Shown here one piece after another: positions 1-11,933 of a DNA stretch of 64,000 bases. Origin of the DNA: Tridacna crocea (lineage: Eukaryota; Mollusca; Bivalvia; Cardiida; Cardiidae). The position numbers and the translations under genes are program-made. Under the pieces are notes generated by a model that was not told the origin of the DNA, did no database searches, and saw only the letters and a list, made by a program, of their open reading frames with translations. How positions within the stretch are numbered: the stretch's first letter is position 1; each line of letters opens with the position of its first letter. The stretch spans positions 21,435,501 to 21,499,500 of the forward strand of contig OX031063.1 in NCBI GenBank assembly GCA_943736015.1. The letters are read 5' to 3'.

Positions 1-564
1 TATACAAGAAAATGCTGGTTTCCAGCATTCTCTAAAATTCCTACAATGTTTTCAAAACTTTTTATACACTAAAGGGGTGGTATCATGTTATGGGCCTGGT
101 CGTACATCTATCCGTCAGTCAGTTAGCAATTTCATGTGTGCACAACTCCTCCAACTGTTTTCATCGTAATAAGTCCAAACTTACCACAATGAATCTTATG
201 ATGTGTAGTTGTGCATGCGGCTCTCAAAATTTGGATCTCTTCTGGTGTCCTCAATTTTACCCATTCTAGGAAAAGGCCCCTTTGATGCTCTGTGAAGCTC
301 TTGTTTTGTCAGGGTTGTTAAAACATAGGATGATGATCAAAAGTAAACCATGTTTTACATGGAAGTTTCTAAAGTAGAGTGTTGCATGTTTGTTATAGAA
401 AATAAAGAATTAATTTCTAAGATTAACTGACAATATTTTGTACAGTAGCAAGTCGGTAAAAAAGGAGGAAAAAAGAGAGGGACAGAAAACCTTTATAAGA
501 GTTCGACACATATCACATATGTTTTTTCTCCCACTGAAATTATCTTCAAATTCCAAAAGTCTTC
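1..564 (-). other. FBXW7 3' flank / 3' UTR with a MITE fragment
   Basis: Sequence 3' of the FBXW7 stop. I see no AATAAA in the transcribed orientation, so the UTR probably continues beyond the window edge. Positions 1-80 hold a truncated copy of the palindromic MITE (GAAAATGCTGG / CCAGCATTCTC hairpin). The remainder has no recognisable feature. Confidence 0.45.
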
Positions 565-878
565 TCAGCGATCAATCATGGGTAGTTTTTCTTTCCCTAA
601 TCCTATCTCTTTCTTATCTTCAACATCGAAGTCTAGTACAAGTAGCTTTGTTTCTTCAGTTCCATTTCGACTACCAACAGCACATACAAGTTTGGTATTA
701 TTACACCGTACCCGCCACACTACACCCCCACTACCTCCGCTGTCTAATGACACAAGGTTCCGTAAAAAATCACCCGATTTTAAATCCCAAATTTTCACCG
801 TCCCATCATCTGAGGAGGTGATCACCATTTTCTTGTTAAACTGAAGACAAGTTACAGCACTTTGATGTTTGTTTGATC
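565..878 (-). CDS. FBXW7: Coding exon 11: last WD40 blades and C-terminus
   Basis: Model residues 685-788 and stop. It begins SNKHQSAVTCLQFNK, then ITSSDDGTVKIWDLKSGDF, ESGGSGGVVWR-type sequence (here DSGGSGGVVWRVR) and GSRNGTEETKLLVLDFDVE. The Arg equivalent to human R689 is present. The acceptor is CTGTTTTACAG. Human FBXW7 ends at DFDVDMK. Here the frame runs 17 residues further (DKKEIGLGKEKLPMIDR) before the stop, a short charged tail. Confidence 0.97.
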
Positions 879-1371
879 CTGTAAAACAGTTAAAAATAAT
901 GTAAAGCTAATTCTACCACTTAACTACAATTTATCGAACCTCTGCAATGAGTTTTTGAAAACATTAATTTATAGGGGAAGGAAGCAATAATTCTTACAAC
1001 CATTAATTCCTTTTTTTTCCCCCCCAGCTACATTTTCAATCCTTAACTCTTTTCCAAATAATCACAACTTTTGATAATACTGGAGTAGAGCTTTTGAAAA
1101 CATCATTGGAAAAGGAAAAAATGCTACATGTAGTAATCAGCATTTTCTCCTTTGCCCCACTATGTTTTCTACCCTGTCACAGACCAATATTTTTACCCTT
1201 TTCATGACCATTCTCATCTTTCAGGCCGCAATTGTTTCATAATTTCAAATGTTTTAGACTTGTCTAAAATTTTGTTGAAATTCCATTGTTCTTAGGCATC
1301 TATGTGTCACAAAATATAAAACACAAAAGATCCTTGAGCCATGCTTAGGATTATTATTCAGAAACAAGAGG

Positions 1372-3958
1372 ACCATGATGGTCCTATATCGCTCACCTGA
1401 ATACTAAACATTAAAGGTCTGCAATGAAGATAAATACCAAATATTGAGGTTCAAGGCCAAATGATAATGAAACAAGAGCGGCAAATTGTCGCAAGATATG
1501 CCCATCCCACCGCCAGTTGTCAAGGGGATATAATAGTTGCAAAGGGCAGGCAATGCAACAAACATGCTTACCAAGTCTCAAGTCAATTTGACTTGAGACT
1601 TCAAAGTTCAAACTGGACAAGCACGAAATACTGTAAAAATGAAGATGAAAGTGGAATTACTCAAAATCTGTGGTAGGTACAGTTATTGTTCTTGCACACA
1701 GTACTCGGTAATATTGCAACAAGCATGCATACCAAGTTTGAAATCGTTCTGATTTGAGATGACAAAGTATCATTCTGCACAAGCACTTAATACAGACTCA
1801 TGTGAGATTTTATCAAGACAAACATTCTGACCAATTTTCAAGTCTGCTGAGCAAGAATTGTGGCCTCTAAAGTGCCAACAAGGTATTTCTTTAATTTAAT
1901 GTAGTGATCTAGTTTATGACCCAAGGTGACCTAATTTTGACCACACTGAACATGTTTTGCTCTGATGGGCTAACAAACTTAGAACAGGTTCACTACATAT
2001 CAAACATCAACGCTCTCCAAAGAATTTTAAAGTTTTCCTTTTTTGTTCCTATGTTTAGAACTTGTGCCCCCCTGAGCAGGGCCAGTTTTAACCCCTTGGG
2101 GCATCATATGAACAAACTTGGTAAAGGTCCACTAGTAGATGCTACATACCAAATATCAAAGCTCTACACCTTCTAGTTTCAGAAGAGAAGAATTTTAAGA
2201 TTTTCCTGTTTTGTTCTTATGTTTCGAACTTGTGAACCCCAGGGTAAGGCCAATTTTGACCCTGGGGCATCATGTGAACAAACGTGGTAAAAGTCCACTA
2301 TGAGATGCTTCTACCAATTTCAAAGCTCTACACCTTCTTGTTTCAGAGAAGAATTTCAATTTTTTCCTTTTTTGTTCCCATGTTAAAACGTATGAACCCT
2401 AGGGCCAGTTTTGACTCCTGGGGCATCATATAAACAAACTCTGTAGGGGTCCACTGGTAGATTCTACATACCAAATATCAAAGCTCTACACCTTCTAGTT
2501 TCAGAGAAGAATTTCAAATTTTTTCCTTTTTTGTTCCTATTTCTCAAACTTGTGATGCCTGGGGCAGGGCCTGTTCTGACCCAAGCGCATCATGTGAACA
2601 AACATGGTAGAGGTCCACTACAAGTTGCTTTATACCAAATGTCAAAGATCTTCACCTTCTAGATTCAGAGAAGAAAAATTTTAAATTTTTCGTTCTATGT
2701 TCATATGTTTCCAACTTGTAACCCCTGGTATTGACCCCTGGGACATCATAATCATGAACAAACTTGCTAGACGTCCACTAGGATATGCTACATACAAAAT
2801 ATCAAAGCTCTACACCTTCTAGTTTATAAGAGAAGAGGATTTTAAAGTTTTCCTTCTTTGTTCCTGTGTTTTGAACATGTGATCCCGAAGAGGGGCCAGT
2901 TTTTACCCTGGGGCATCATCTGAACAAATGTGGTAGAGGTTCACTAGGATATGCTGCATACAAAATATCATAGCTCTACACCTTCCAGTTTCAGAGAAGA
3001 ATTCTAAAGTTTTCCTACTTTGTTCCTATGTTTCGAACTTGTGACCCCTTGGGGTGGGGCCAGTCTTGAACCCAGGGGCATCATATCTATAAACTTGGAA
3101 AAGGTCCATAAGGAGATGTTACATACCAAATATCAAAGCTCTACACCCTCTAGTTTCAGAGAAGAGGAAGTTTAAAGTTTTCCTTTTTTGTTTCCATGTT
3201 CAAATGTGTGACCCCTGTGGCAGAGCCAGTTTGGACCCCAGGACCATCATATAAACAAATTTGGTATAAGTCCACCAGTAGATGCTACATACAAAATAGT
3301 AAAGCTCTACGCCTTCCAGTTTCAGAGAAGAAGAACTTTAAAAGTTTCCCTTCTTTGATCCTATCTTTCCAACTTGTGACAGGCAGTCAGGGCCAGTTTT
3401 GACTCCAGGGGCATCATATAAACAAACTAGGAAGAGGTCCACTAGGAGATGCTACATATCAAATATAAAGCCCCAAGCCTTTGAGTATCATAGAAGATTT
3501 TTGAAGATTCTGCTATTTTTTTCCTTTTGGTTTGAATGGCAACCAGAGTTATGGTTGGAATTCAATCTCTTAAACAACTCTGGTAGAAATTCAAGGAACA
3601 TCCCTGCCAAGTTTCATGGAGGATGGCCAAGTGGTTTAACTCTTTACCAAACGGCAAAATTTCAGACCAGTCCTAAATTCCAAGCATTTGTAGACGACAA
3701 AATAAATGTGACTAAAGAATTGAAATTTGCTTATGGAAGGGTAGAAAACGTTGTGGGAAAAGGAGAAAATGTTGGTTACCAGCATTTTCTGCTTTTCCCA
3801 CAATGTTTTCAAAGGGCTTCTAGTCCAGGGTTGTTAAAAGTCAGGACTGTGTGGTAAAGAGTTATGAGAAGATGTTTAAAGAAATTGTAGACGACGGACA
3901 ACCGATGTTGGGCAATCACAAAAGCTCACCTTGTGCACTTTGTGCTCAGGTGAGCTAA
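1372..3958 (+). mobile_element. Tandem-core element A (pearl/HINE-like), plus orientation
   Basis: The left end is AAACAAGAGGACCATGATGG followed by TCGCTCACCTGA. The right end is a hairpin at 3924-3955 (GCTCACCTTGTGCA / TGTGCTCAGGTGAGC) followed by TAAAA. Between about 2000 and 3480 there are roughly nine tandem copies of a ~160 bp unit. Each contains CAAAGCTCTACACCTTCTAG, an AGAGAAGAA...TTTTCCTTTTTTGTTCC stretch and CCCTGGGGCATCATATGAAC. A MITE (3636-3864) is inserted near the right end. No transposase is encoded. The architecture recalls bivalve pearl elements and Helentron-associated HINEs; the family assignment is inference. Confidence 0.75.
3636..3864 (-). repeat. Palindromic TTAA MITE, complete copy
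   Basis: Long arm first: TTAACTCTTTACCAAACGGC, a GCATTTGTAGACGACAAAAT motif, a central hairpin (GGAGAAAATGTTGGTTACC / AGCATTTTCTGCTTTTCCC), then the short arm ending GTGTGGTAAAGAGTTA. TTAA flanks and CYCTTTACC ends suggest a piggyBac-like MITE. It is inserted near the right end of tandem-core element A. Confidence 0.75.
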
Positions 3959-3980
3959 AAAGTACTTTTACCATTCATTT

Positions 3981-6900
3981 TTAGCTCATCTCAGCACAAA
4001 ATGCTCAAGAGTGAGCTTTTGTGATTGCCCAATGTCCTTCGTCTGTCGTGTGTCATCTGACATGCGTCGTCCACAAAATTCTTTTAACATCTCCTCCTAA
4101 AACCACTGGGCCAATCTTGATGAAACTTGTTCATATGATGCCCCTGGGGTCAAAACTGGCCCCACTCAGGAGTCACAAGTTCAAAACAAAGAAGGAAAAC
4201 TTTAGAATTCTTCTTCTCTGAAACTAGAAGGCATAGAGCTTTGATATGTTGTATGTAGCATCTCCTAGTAGATCTCTCCAACGTTTGCTCATGATGCCCT
4301 TGGGATCCAAACTGGCCTTGCTCCAGGGGTCACAAGTTTGAACATGGGAACTAAAAAGGAAAAATTTCAAATTCTTCTTCTCTGAAACCACAAGGTGAAG
4401 AGCTTTGATATTTGGCATAAAGCATCTACTATTTGACCTTTACCAAGTTTGCTCATTTAATGCCCTCGGGTCAAATCTGACCCTGCCCTGTGTCACAAGT
4501 TCGAAATATAGGAACAAAGACTGAAAACTTAAAAATTCTTCTCTGAAACTGAAAGGAGTAGAGCTTTCATATTTGGTATGTAAGAATCTCCTGTTGGGCC
4601 TCTACCAAGTTTGTTTATATGATGCCTGTGTGGTCAAAACTGGCCCTGCCATGGGGGTCATAAGTTCAAAACATAGGAACAAAGAAGGAAAACTCGAGAA
4701 TTATTCTTCTCTGTGAAACTACATGGCGTAGAGCTTTCATATTTGATATGTAGCATCTACCAGTGGACCTCTTCCAATTTTCTTCATTTGATGCCCCTGG
4801 AGTCAAAACTAGCCCCATCCTAGGGGTCACAAGTTCGAAAACATAGGAAGAAAGAAGGAAAACTTTAGAATTTTTCTTTTCTGAAACTAGAAGGCGTAGA
4901 GCTTTTATATTTTGTATGTTAGAATCTCCTAGTAGACTTCTCCCACGTTTGTTCATATGATGCCCCTGGGGCCCAAACTGGCCCTTCTCCAGGGGTCACA
5001 AGTTTGAACATGGGAACTAAAAAGGAAAAATTTCAAATTCTTCTTCTCTGAAACCAGAAGGTGAAGAGCTTTGATATTTGGTATAAAGCATCTCCTAGTG
5101 GACTTCTAACAAGTATGTTCATTTGATGCGCTGGGGTCAAAACAGGCCCTGTCCCATGGGTCACAAGTTCGAAACATAGGAACAAAGAATGAAAACTTAA
5201 AATTCTTCTCCTCTGAAACTGGAAGGAGTAGAGCTTTCATATTTAGTATGTACAATCTCCTAATGGACCTCTACCAAGTTAAATCATGTGATGCCCTGGC
5301 CATGGGGGTCATAAGCTTAAACATGGGAACAAAAAATTTAAAATTTAAAATTCTTCTCTGAAACTACTTGCATCTACTAGTGGATCTTTACCAAGTTTGT
5401 TCATATAATGCCCCTGGGGTCAAATCTGGCCCCACCCAGGGGGTCACAGGTTGTAAACAGGAACAAAAAGAGGAAAGTTTTAAATTTTTTGGAGAGCTTT
5501 GATATTTGGTATGTAGTGAACCTGTTCTAATTTTGGTAGTCCTCCTGTACGAAACATGTTCAGTGAGGTCAAAACTGGGTCAGCTTGGGTCATAAACTAA
5601 ATCACTATAGATGTTAAATTAAAGTAATACTTTGTGGGCACTCTAGAGGCCACATTTCTTGCTCAGCTGACTTGAAAATTGGTCAGAAACTTTCTTGATA
5701 AAATCTCATGCATGTTGTGCTTGTCCGGAATATAACCTTGTCATCTTATGTTAGAACGACATCAAACTTGGTATGCATTTGCACTTGCTTGTCCAGAATA
5801 CATGGATCCGTGGAAATCGATATTTGACCAATCAGGACATCGCATTTATTCTACCCAATGTCCTACCTTGGTTTCTGCTATTTCGGCTCACAAATAAACG
5901 ACTGTTAACGTTGGAAGAATGCAATTATCTTTATTTATCTTGTGTTTTTAACGTTTGAATTTAAAAAAAAAAACTTAAAAAAATGTACTTTGCGAACGTG
6001 TACCGATGACGTGAGATCATGCAGAGGCTATAGACAAGTTTAAATTGTGATGATTACTGAAAATTTGAACTTATGCAAAGAGCTGATCAGTGCTGGATAA
6101 TGCATTAATTCAAAGTATTCTATAATTTTTCCTCTCTGAAAGAGAAAACTTGAAAACAAAGGCAAAAATAGACCTATATGAAGTATTAATAAAATACTTT
6201 TACTTGAATATCTAACCTTGTTCAATAACCTATGCACATCCAAAAAGTGGCCGCGTAACTTGTCACCAATGTTTCAATTTGACATTAATCTTAAAGAATA
6301 TGCTGAATGTGTAATGGGATCGTATATACTATCCCTGATGTGTAGATATAGATCAGATTGCAAATTACATGATGATTAGTCTTGATTTTAAAGAACCTGC
6401 AGATTACAATAAGCACTTTGACGTGTAGTTCTTCCTCACTAGGAGTATTATTTCAATTCTAAAAAAAGTCTAACTTCTGATCTGGTGGAACTTCAAAATT
6501 TTTCTCTTGACTTATCTGTTTTAACCGTTTACAACATGACAGGTTTTAACGACCCGTAGAAAGCTTTTAAAAGCATTGTGGAGAAAGGAGAAAATGCTTG
6601 TAACATTCATTTTATCCTTTTCTCACTGTGTTTTGCGCTCTTTCAAAAACAAATTTCAATTTTTGAATCATTTTTTTTGTTGTCTGCAAATATTTGAGTT
6701 TGGATTGCTCTAAAAATTTTGTCATTTGGTGATGAGTTTAAATGGATAAGCACATCTGCACATAAGCACAAAGGGTGTGTTGGTAAACTGTTAATTTGAT
6801 AGGAAGTGTGTTTGATTGCAAAGCAAATTACCGCTCTAATCAACTTGACTACCCGTTGTCATCAGTATATCATATACTACCGTCAATGATATTAACAATT

Positions 6901-7707
6901 TTCTTAATTGACAACACACTTAACACATTTTATAATCCATCAGACAACCCTTTTCCCCTTAAACTAATATTAAAATTTTTCATTAACTTAAACCTCTCTG
7001 TAGAATCAGACATTCTATAAACTTTTCGAAAGGTTTGTAATTCAGCGTTATTTAATTTGGTATGATGCTGAGATGACTTTACTAGCCCAACAAAAACAAT
7101 AAGTATCGTTAATTCTATTATTCTGTGGCAAAACGGAGATTTGTTGATGTTTTTATATGTTCAAATTTTTGTTTAAACATGTAAATCTGTTACATTGTAC
7201 GTCGCCCTCGTAATTCGCCCTAATTCGCCCTTTTAATACATCTCCGCATGTAAATTAGTTAAGCATCTTTAAATTGTTTACTGAGAATTTATCATCAATA
7301 AAAATATATGATTAAAATACTTTTTCCGGAATTTTATAGAGAGAAACAGTCATGACAGCATGATTTAAGTAGCCTATCTGCTATACTGTACATGTATTGA
7401 CTACATTTGTTTGTGAGACCTTGGCAACAGTAACTAAGGTAGTCGGTTTATCTTATCACCATGGATCCATGTATGGAACTTTGAAGTCTCAAGTCAAATT
7501 GTAAATATGTTTGTTGCATTGCCTGCTATTTGCAACTATTATACCTCCTCAACGATTGCCAGTGGGATGGGCGTATCTTGTGACAATTTGCCGCTCTTGT
7601 TTCATGATTATTTGGCCTTGAACCTCAATATTTGGTATTTATCTTCATTGTAGAGCTTTACTGCTTACTCAGGTGAGTAATATAGGATCATCATGGTCCT
7701 CTTGTTT
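3981..7707 (-). mobile_element. Tandem-core element B, inverted copy of the A family
   Basis: Same family as the element at 1372, in opposite orientation and only 22 bp away. It begins with the terminal hairpin (TTAGCTCATCTCAGCACAAA), carries about nine reversed ~160 bp core units (about 4080-5500), and ends at 7707 with the reversed AAACAAGAGGACCATGATG terminus. Both copies share unique sequence next to the left terminus (AAGATAAATACCAAATATTG). Sequence from about 5797 to 7480 has no counterpart in the first copy and is a later insertion. Confidence 0.72.
5797..7480. mobile_element. Unclassified ~1.7 kb insertion inside tandem-core element B
   Basis: The flanking sequence of element B is continuous with element A only if this stretch is removed. 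The edges carry similar sequence in inverted sense: ATACATGGATCCGTGG at the left and CCATGGATCCATGTATGG at the right. The inside is AT-rich and includes a degenerate MITE at about 6520-6750 (AGGAGAAAATGCTTGTAAC). I see no long ORF, so its class is unknown. Confidence 0.4.
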
Positions 7708-7734
7708 CATATTATCTTCACATCAACTACCTAC

Positions 7735-7945
7735 CTTGTAAGGTCTGTAGACACTGGCCAGTTGTAATATCCCACACTTTCACTGTGGAGTCTGCATTAC
7801 CCGAGACTAGAATATTGTCCTTCAGTTCCAGACCACTGGTCAAGGACTGATGACCAATCAACGTGTGTAAACAGTTCCCTGTTTCCACGTCCCAGACCCT
7901 GATGGAGGTATCCAGAGATCCACTCACAATATGAACACCATCAAA
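7735..7945 (-). CDS. FBXW7: Coding exon 10: WD40 blades 5-7
   Basis: Model residues 615-685. It holds [38 protein letters not shown] and [20 protein letters not shown], nearly identical to human FBXW7. The acceptor is TTTCCTTTCAG and the donor is CAAG/GTAGGT. The single base left over makes a Gly codon with the last exon (LQG/SNKHQSA). Confidence 0.97.
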
Positions 7946-8119
7946 CTGAAAGGAAATTGTTTTCTTGGTATTAAGGTTGCCTGTTTCATTCAGATAGCTA
8001 CCATCAGATAGCTATCATCATAAATGTATGGAATAAAATTTATAATTAATAAAATTTGAAAACATACAAAGCTATTACATCTTTTGACGAAATCTTTTTA
8101 CGTGTATATGAATCACACC

Positions 8120-8351
8120 TTAACTATTTACTAAACAACAGAATTATAGACTGATCCAAGTTGAAAGCATTTGCAGATTACAAAAAAAATATGACTGAAA
8201 AATTGAAATTTGGTTTGGGAAGAGTAGAAAGCATTGTGGAAAGGGAGAAAATGCTGGTTACCAGCATTTTCTCCTATTCCCACAATGTTTTTAAAAGGCT
8301 TCTTTCTCAGGCTTGTTAAAAGTCAGGATCATAATTATGATAAAGAGTTAA
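8120..8351 (-). repeat. Palindromic TTAA MITE, complete copy
   Basis: TTAACTATTTACTAAACAAC start, GAAAGCATTTGCAGATTAC in the long arm, central hairpin GGAGAAAATGCTGGTTACC / AGCATTTTCTCC, and TGATAAAGAGTTAA end. A second, truncated copy in the opposite orientation follows at about 8390-8565. Confidence 0.7.
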
Positions 8352-9457
8352 TTCATACAGATCATCCATAATCATCAATTCTTCACTGGCATTTTTTTTG
8401 ACCACACAATCCAAAGTTTTAACAATGTAAGGGTTTACAAGTAGGAGAAAATGCTGGTTACCACTATTTCTCCTTTTTCCATAATATTTCCAACCTATCA
8501 TTCAAGCAGAATGTCATCTGCAAATGCCTTATATTGGACAAGTCTACCTTTTATGTATCTTAACACCTCAATCTGGGTGGCTTTTGCAAATTAGTGGTAC
8601 AAGAAACAACTGTAACTAGGTCAGCTTGCACAATACATGCTGACATGAATTGAAACTTTTTTACTTTTTTGTAAACTGTCTGCCTGTCCAAGAACCATTC
8701 TACTACAGGATTTAGTTGTTATTAGACAAAATGGGCTCTTATCAATCCTTGATTATGCAATCAATTCCTTGTTACAAAGCATCATAAACATATATTATGC
8801 CCCCCTTTTGCCAGAGTAGCCTTCATTCATGTTGGAAAAGATGGGTTGATCCTCTTGTCAGATGGTGAAAGAACACATACTTTTTTATGATATAGGAACT
8901 AAGTTCATTCTACACAGAAATGAAAGCACACACTTACATATAAATTGTGGTACAGAGTCCCTTAGTACTACATGATATTTTGCAAACATTTTAAAAAAAA
9001 TCTTACGAAGGATAAACTAATTTCCGAAATACACGCACATTCCTGAATTACTAATACTGACCTGTGTTGATGTTATGTTTTTTTTTTCGTGCATATGCTG
9101 GTACATATGCAGGTGACACAATATTAATATTTCAATATACTCCTTTGATTAAAATACTCAATCCATACGCTGTGAAACGGGGCTTAATTCAGCAGCAAAA
9201 AAACTATATCAGCCTGCACAGTCCACAAAGGTTGCATACATTTTGCTATTTGTAAATCTTCTGCATCACAAAGGGCAATTTTACCTCCAGATCTGATAGG
9301 TTATTAGACTTGATGGATTTTATGACTCTATGTGACGACCTTCTTTGTATATTGCATTAAAGAGATGCAAGCAATAAACATCCTTTTGCCCAAGCACAAC
9401 TCATTTGTTGACTTCTTCTATGTGTTTTTTATATCTTTGCCAAACTATCGCTGGTTT

Positions 9458-9654
9458 TCACAACCCTGGAAAAGAAGGCCTTTTGAAAACATTGCGCAAA
9501 AAGGAGAAAATGCAGGTAACCAGCATTTTCTCCTTTTCACACAAAGTTTTCTCGGCTATCTGATACAAATCCCATCATTTGTGCAATATAAATGTTGTCT
9601 GCACACGGTTTGAAATTGGACCCCTCTAAAATATTGTCTTTTGGGAAAGAGTTA
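9458..9654 (+). repeat. Palindromic MITE abutting the exon 9 splice donor
   Basis: Short arm first (AAGAAGGCCTTTTGAAAAC), hairpin AGGAGAAAATGCAGGTAACC / AGCATTTTCTCC, long arm with TTGTCTTTTGGGAAAGAGTTA. Its end lies at intron position +5 relative to the FBXW7 exon 9 donor, so part of the donor context is MITE-derived. Confidence 0.65.
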
Positions 9655-9658
9655 TTAC

Positions 9659-9884
9659 CTGTAATGAGTATACTCTATTTGTATGTCCCTGTAGCGTATG
9701 TAAACAAGTCTCTGTTTCAGGGTCCCACACCTTCACCATGTAGTCGTAGGCACCACTGACCACTCTCCTGCCATCATACTGGACACATCGGACAGCAGCC
9801 ACATGGCCCATCAACACATGTAAACATTGTCCAGTGTCAATGTTCCAAACACGAAGCGTGGCATCCCTTGATCCACTCACCACC
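9659..9884 (-). CDS. FBXW7: Coding exon 9: WD40 blades 3-5
   Basis: Model residues 539-614. It holds [52 protein letters not shown] and [10 protein letters not shown]. Human hotspot residues R479 and R505 correspond to R545 (GSRDAT) and R571 (AAVRCV), so the degron pocket is intact. The acceptor is TAAACTTCAG. The donor is CAG/GTAATA, with a MITE end starting only five bases into the intron. Confidence 0.97.
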
Positions 9885-11751
9885 CTGAAGTTTAGCATGT
9901 CAAATTGTGTTTATAGAAAGTGATGAAGTGACAAGCTTTTTTTCTTTAACTAAGTTTTTGAATACTTTGTAACCAAACAAGAGGGCCAAGATGGCCCTGG
10001 ATCGCTCACCTGAACTTTTGAGAGAACCACAGCCATTTCTTTCAAAATGTAATCAGCCCTTTCAGAGAAGAATAATTTTTAAGAATGTCTTCATGTCTGT
10101 ATAGTGTAAATAGCCCACAGTAATCAGAGCCATGTTTCTTGATGGATCAAAATTTCTAGAGCAATGTTTGAAAAGGGTTAGCTAAGAAACATTTCTAAGA
10201 AATAATTTCAAAATCTGATCAGCCGTTTCAGAGAAAAAGAATTTCTTCATGGCCAAATAGTGCAAGTAGCCCCCATTCACCAGAGCCATTTTTCTAGACA
10301 AACTAGCACTTTATGGACAATTTTTGAAAAGGGTTACCAAAGGAACATTTCTATGAAATTATTTCAAACTCTTATCAGCCGTTTCAGAGAAGAAGAATTT
10401 TAAAGAATTTCTTCATGGCCATATAGTGCAAGAAGCCCCCATTCACTAGAGCCATGTTTCTTGATGGATCAAAATTTCACAAACAGTTTTTATAACGGGT
10501 CATCCAAGGAACATTTTTGTGAAATTATTTCAGAATCTGACCAGCGGTTTCAGAGAAGAAGAATTTTTTTAAGAATTTCTTCATTTGCCTATAGTGCAAG
10601 TAGCCCCCATTCACCAGAGCTGTGTTTCTTGACGGATCAAAATTTCACGAACAATTTTTGGAAAGGGTCATTCAAGGAACATCTCTGTGAAATTATTTCA
10701 AATTCTGATCAGCCGTTTCAGAGAAGAACAATTTTTAAGAATTTCTTAATTTCCGTATAGTGCAAGTAGCCCCCATTCACCAGAGCCACATTTTTTGACG
10801 GATCAAAATTTCACGAACACTTTTTGGAAAGGGTCATTCAAGGAACATCTCTGTGAAATTATTTCAAATTCTGACCAGCCGTTTCAGAGAAGAAGAATTT
10901 TTAAGAATTTCTTAATTTCCGTATAGTGCAAGTGGTCCTATTCACCAGAGCCACATTTTTTGACAGATGAAAATTTTACGAACAGTTTTTGATAAGGGTC
11001 ACCCAAGGAACAATCCAGTGAAATCATTCCAAAATCTGACCAGCGGTTTCAGAAAAGAAGAATTTTTAAGAATTCCTTCATTTCTGTATGGTGCAAGAAG
11101 CCCCCATTCACCAAAGCCACATTTTTTGACGGATCAAAATTTTACGAACAATTTTTGAAAAGGGTCACCCAAGGAACATATCTGTGAAATTATTTCAAAA
11201 TCTGACCAGGGGTTTCAGAGGAGAAGAATTTAAAAGAATTCCCTAAAAAATTCCGTTTCATTGCCATGGCAACCAGAGTTTTTGATAGAATCAAATTCTG
11301 TGAACATTTTTCAAAGAGGACCTCCCAAGGAACATTCCAGCCAAGTTTGGTCCAAATCCGCCTAATGATTTAGGGGGAGTTGATGTTTAAAGAATTGTTG
11401 ACGACACACGGCGCACTGACACATGACGCACACCGGGTGATCCTAAAAGCTCCCCTTGAGCATGTTGTGCTCAGGTGAGCTAAAAATAGCTGTTCTAATA
11501 GCTGTCTACTGTAAAGCATGAAAAGGTCATACATATAATATTGAAGGCTGAATGTTGTAACCTTCCAAAGGACTACTGGTGACATTTAAATAAGTGTTAT
11601 TTCATGTAGATCTTGGCTACAGATTTCACCCCGAATACTTTATACCACAACAAGTAAAGAACATGCTGCTGTTTGTGCTGCTATTTTACCTTTCTTAGTA
11701 AAAAAGAAAGTTTTAAACAAGAGGAAATTTAAAATGCTAATTTATACTCAC
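9885..11751 (-). other. FBXW7 intron between exons 8 and 9
   Basis: Most of the intron is the tandem-core element at 9975-11483. The remaining flanks (9885-9974 and 11484-11751) hold nothing recognisable. Confidence 0.7.
9975..11483 (+). mobile_element. Tandem-core element C (second core type)
   Basis: The left end is AAACAAGAGGGCCAAGATGG then TCGCTCACCTGA. The right end is the hairpin CTTGAGCATG / TTGTGCTCAGGTGAGC followed by TAAAAA, i.e. the same termini as element A. The core differs: about eight tandem units of ~165 bp (10060-11240) with GTTTCAGAGAAGAAGAATTT, CGTATAGTGCAAGTAGCCCC, CATTCACCAGAGCCA and GACGGATCAAAATTTCACGA. After the core comes a unique part with CATTGCCATGGCAACCAGAG. No coding capacity. 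Confidence 0.75.
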
Positions 11752-11933
11752 TTTGAGTCATTCAAATGCATACATCTGACAGTTGATGTATGCCCATATA
11801 AAGTGTGAATACACTGGCCAGTGTCAGCATTCCAGACTTTCAATGTTCTATCTGTGGATCCACTAATTATAGTGTTTCCCTGCATCTGTGAGGACCAAAC
11901 TCCACCTGTGTGACCAACAAGGGTCCGTAAACA
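11752..11933 (-). CDS. FBXW7: Coding exon 8: WD40 blade 2 and start of blade 3
   Basis: Model residues 479-539. It holds [49 protein letters not shown]. The phosphodegron-contact arginines of human FBXW7 are conserved: R441 is R507 here (STDRTL) and R465 is R531 here (STVRCM). The acceptor is CTATTTTCAG and the donor is AA/GTGAGT, leaving two bases that make a Lys codon with the next exon. Confidence 0.97.

Larger units (their letters stand above)
879..7734 (-). other. FBXW7 intron between exons 10 and 11
   Basis: Nearly all repetitive. A degenerate MITE lies at about 1080-1290. Two tail-to-tail tandem-core elements fill 1372-7707, with a further ~1.7 kb of unrelated sequence inserted in the right-hand one. 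The intron ends of the exons directly abut the repeats, so about 6.3 kb of intron length is due to this pair. Confidence 0.8.
7946..9658 (-). other. FBXW7 intron between exons 9 and 10
   Basis: Contains MITE copies at 8120-8351 and about 8390-8565 in opposite orientations, and another (9458-9654) whose end lies five bases inside the splice donor. Between 8570 and 9450 I see AT-rich sequence with a short TATTATGCCCCCCTTTTGCC stretch (about 8795) resembling the end of the 156 bp tandem-core family, and nothing else. Confidence 0.6.

Noticed and set aside
438..844. Two overlapping plus-strand ORFs of 127 and 88 codons
   Set aside because: They lie opposite the last FBXW7 exon, whose minus-strand frame is conserved with human; the plus-strand frames are shadows.
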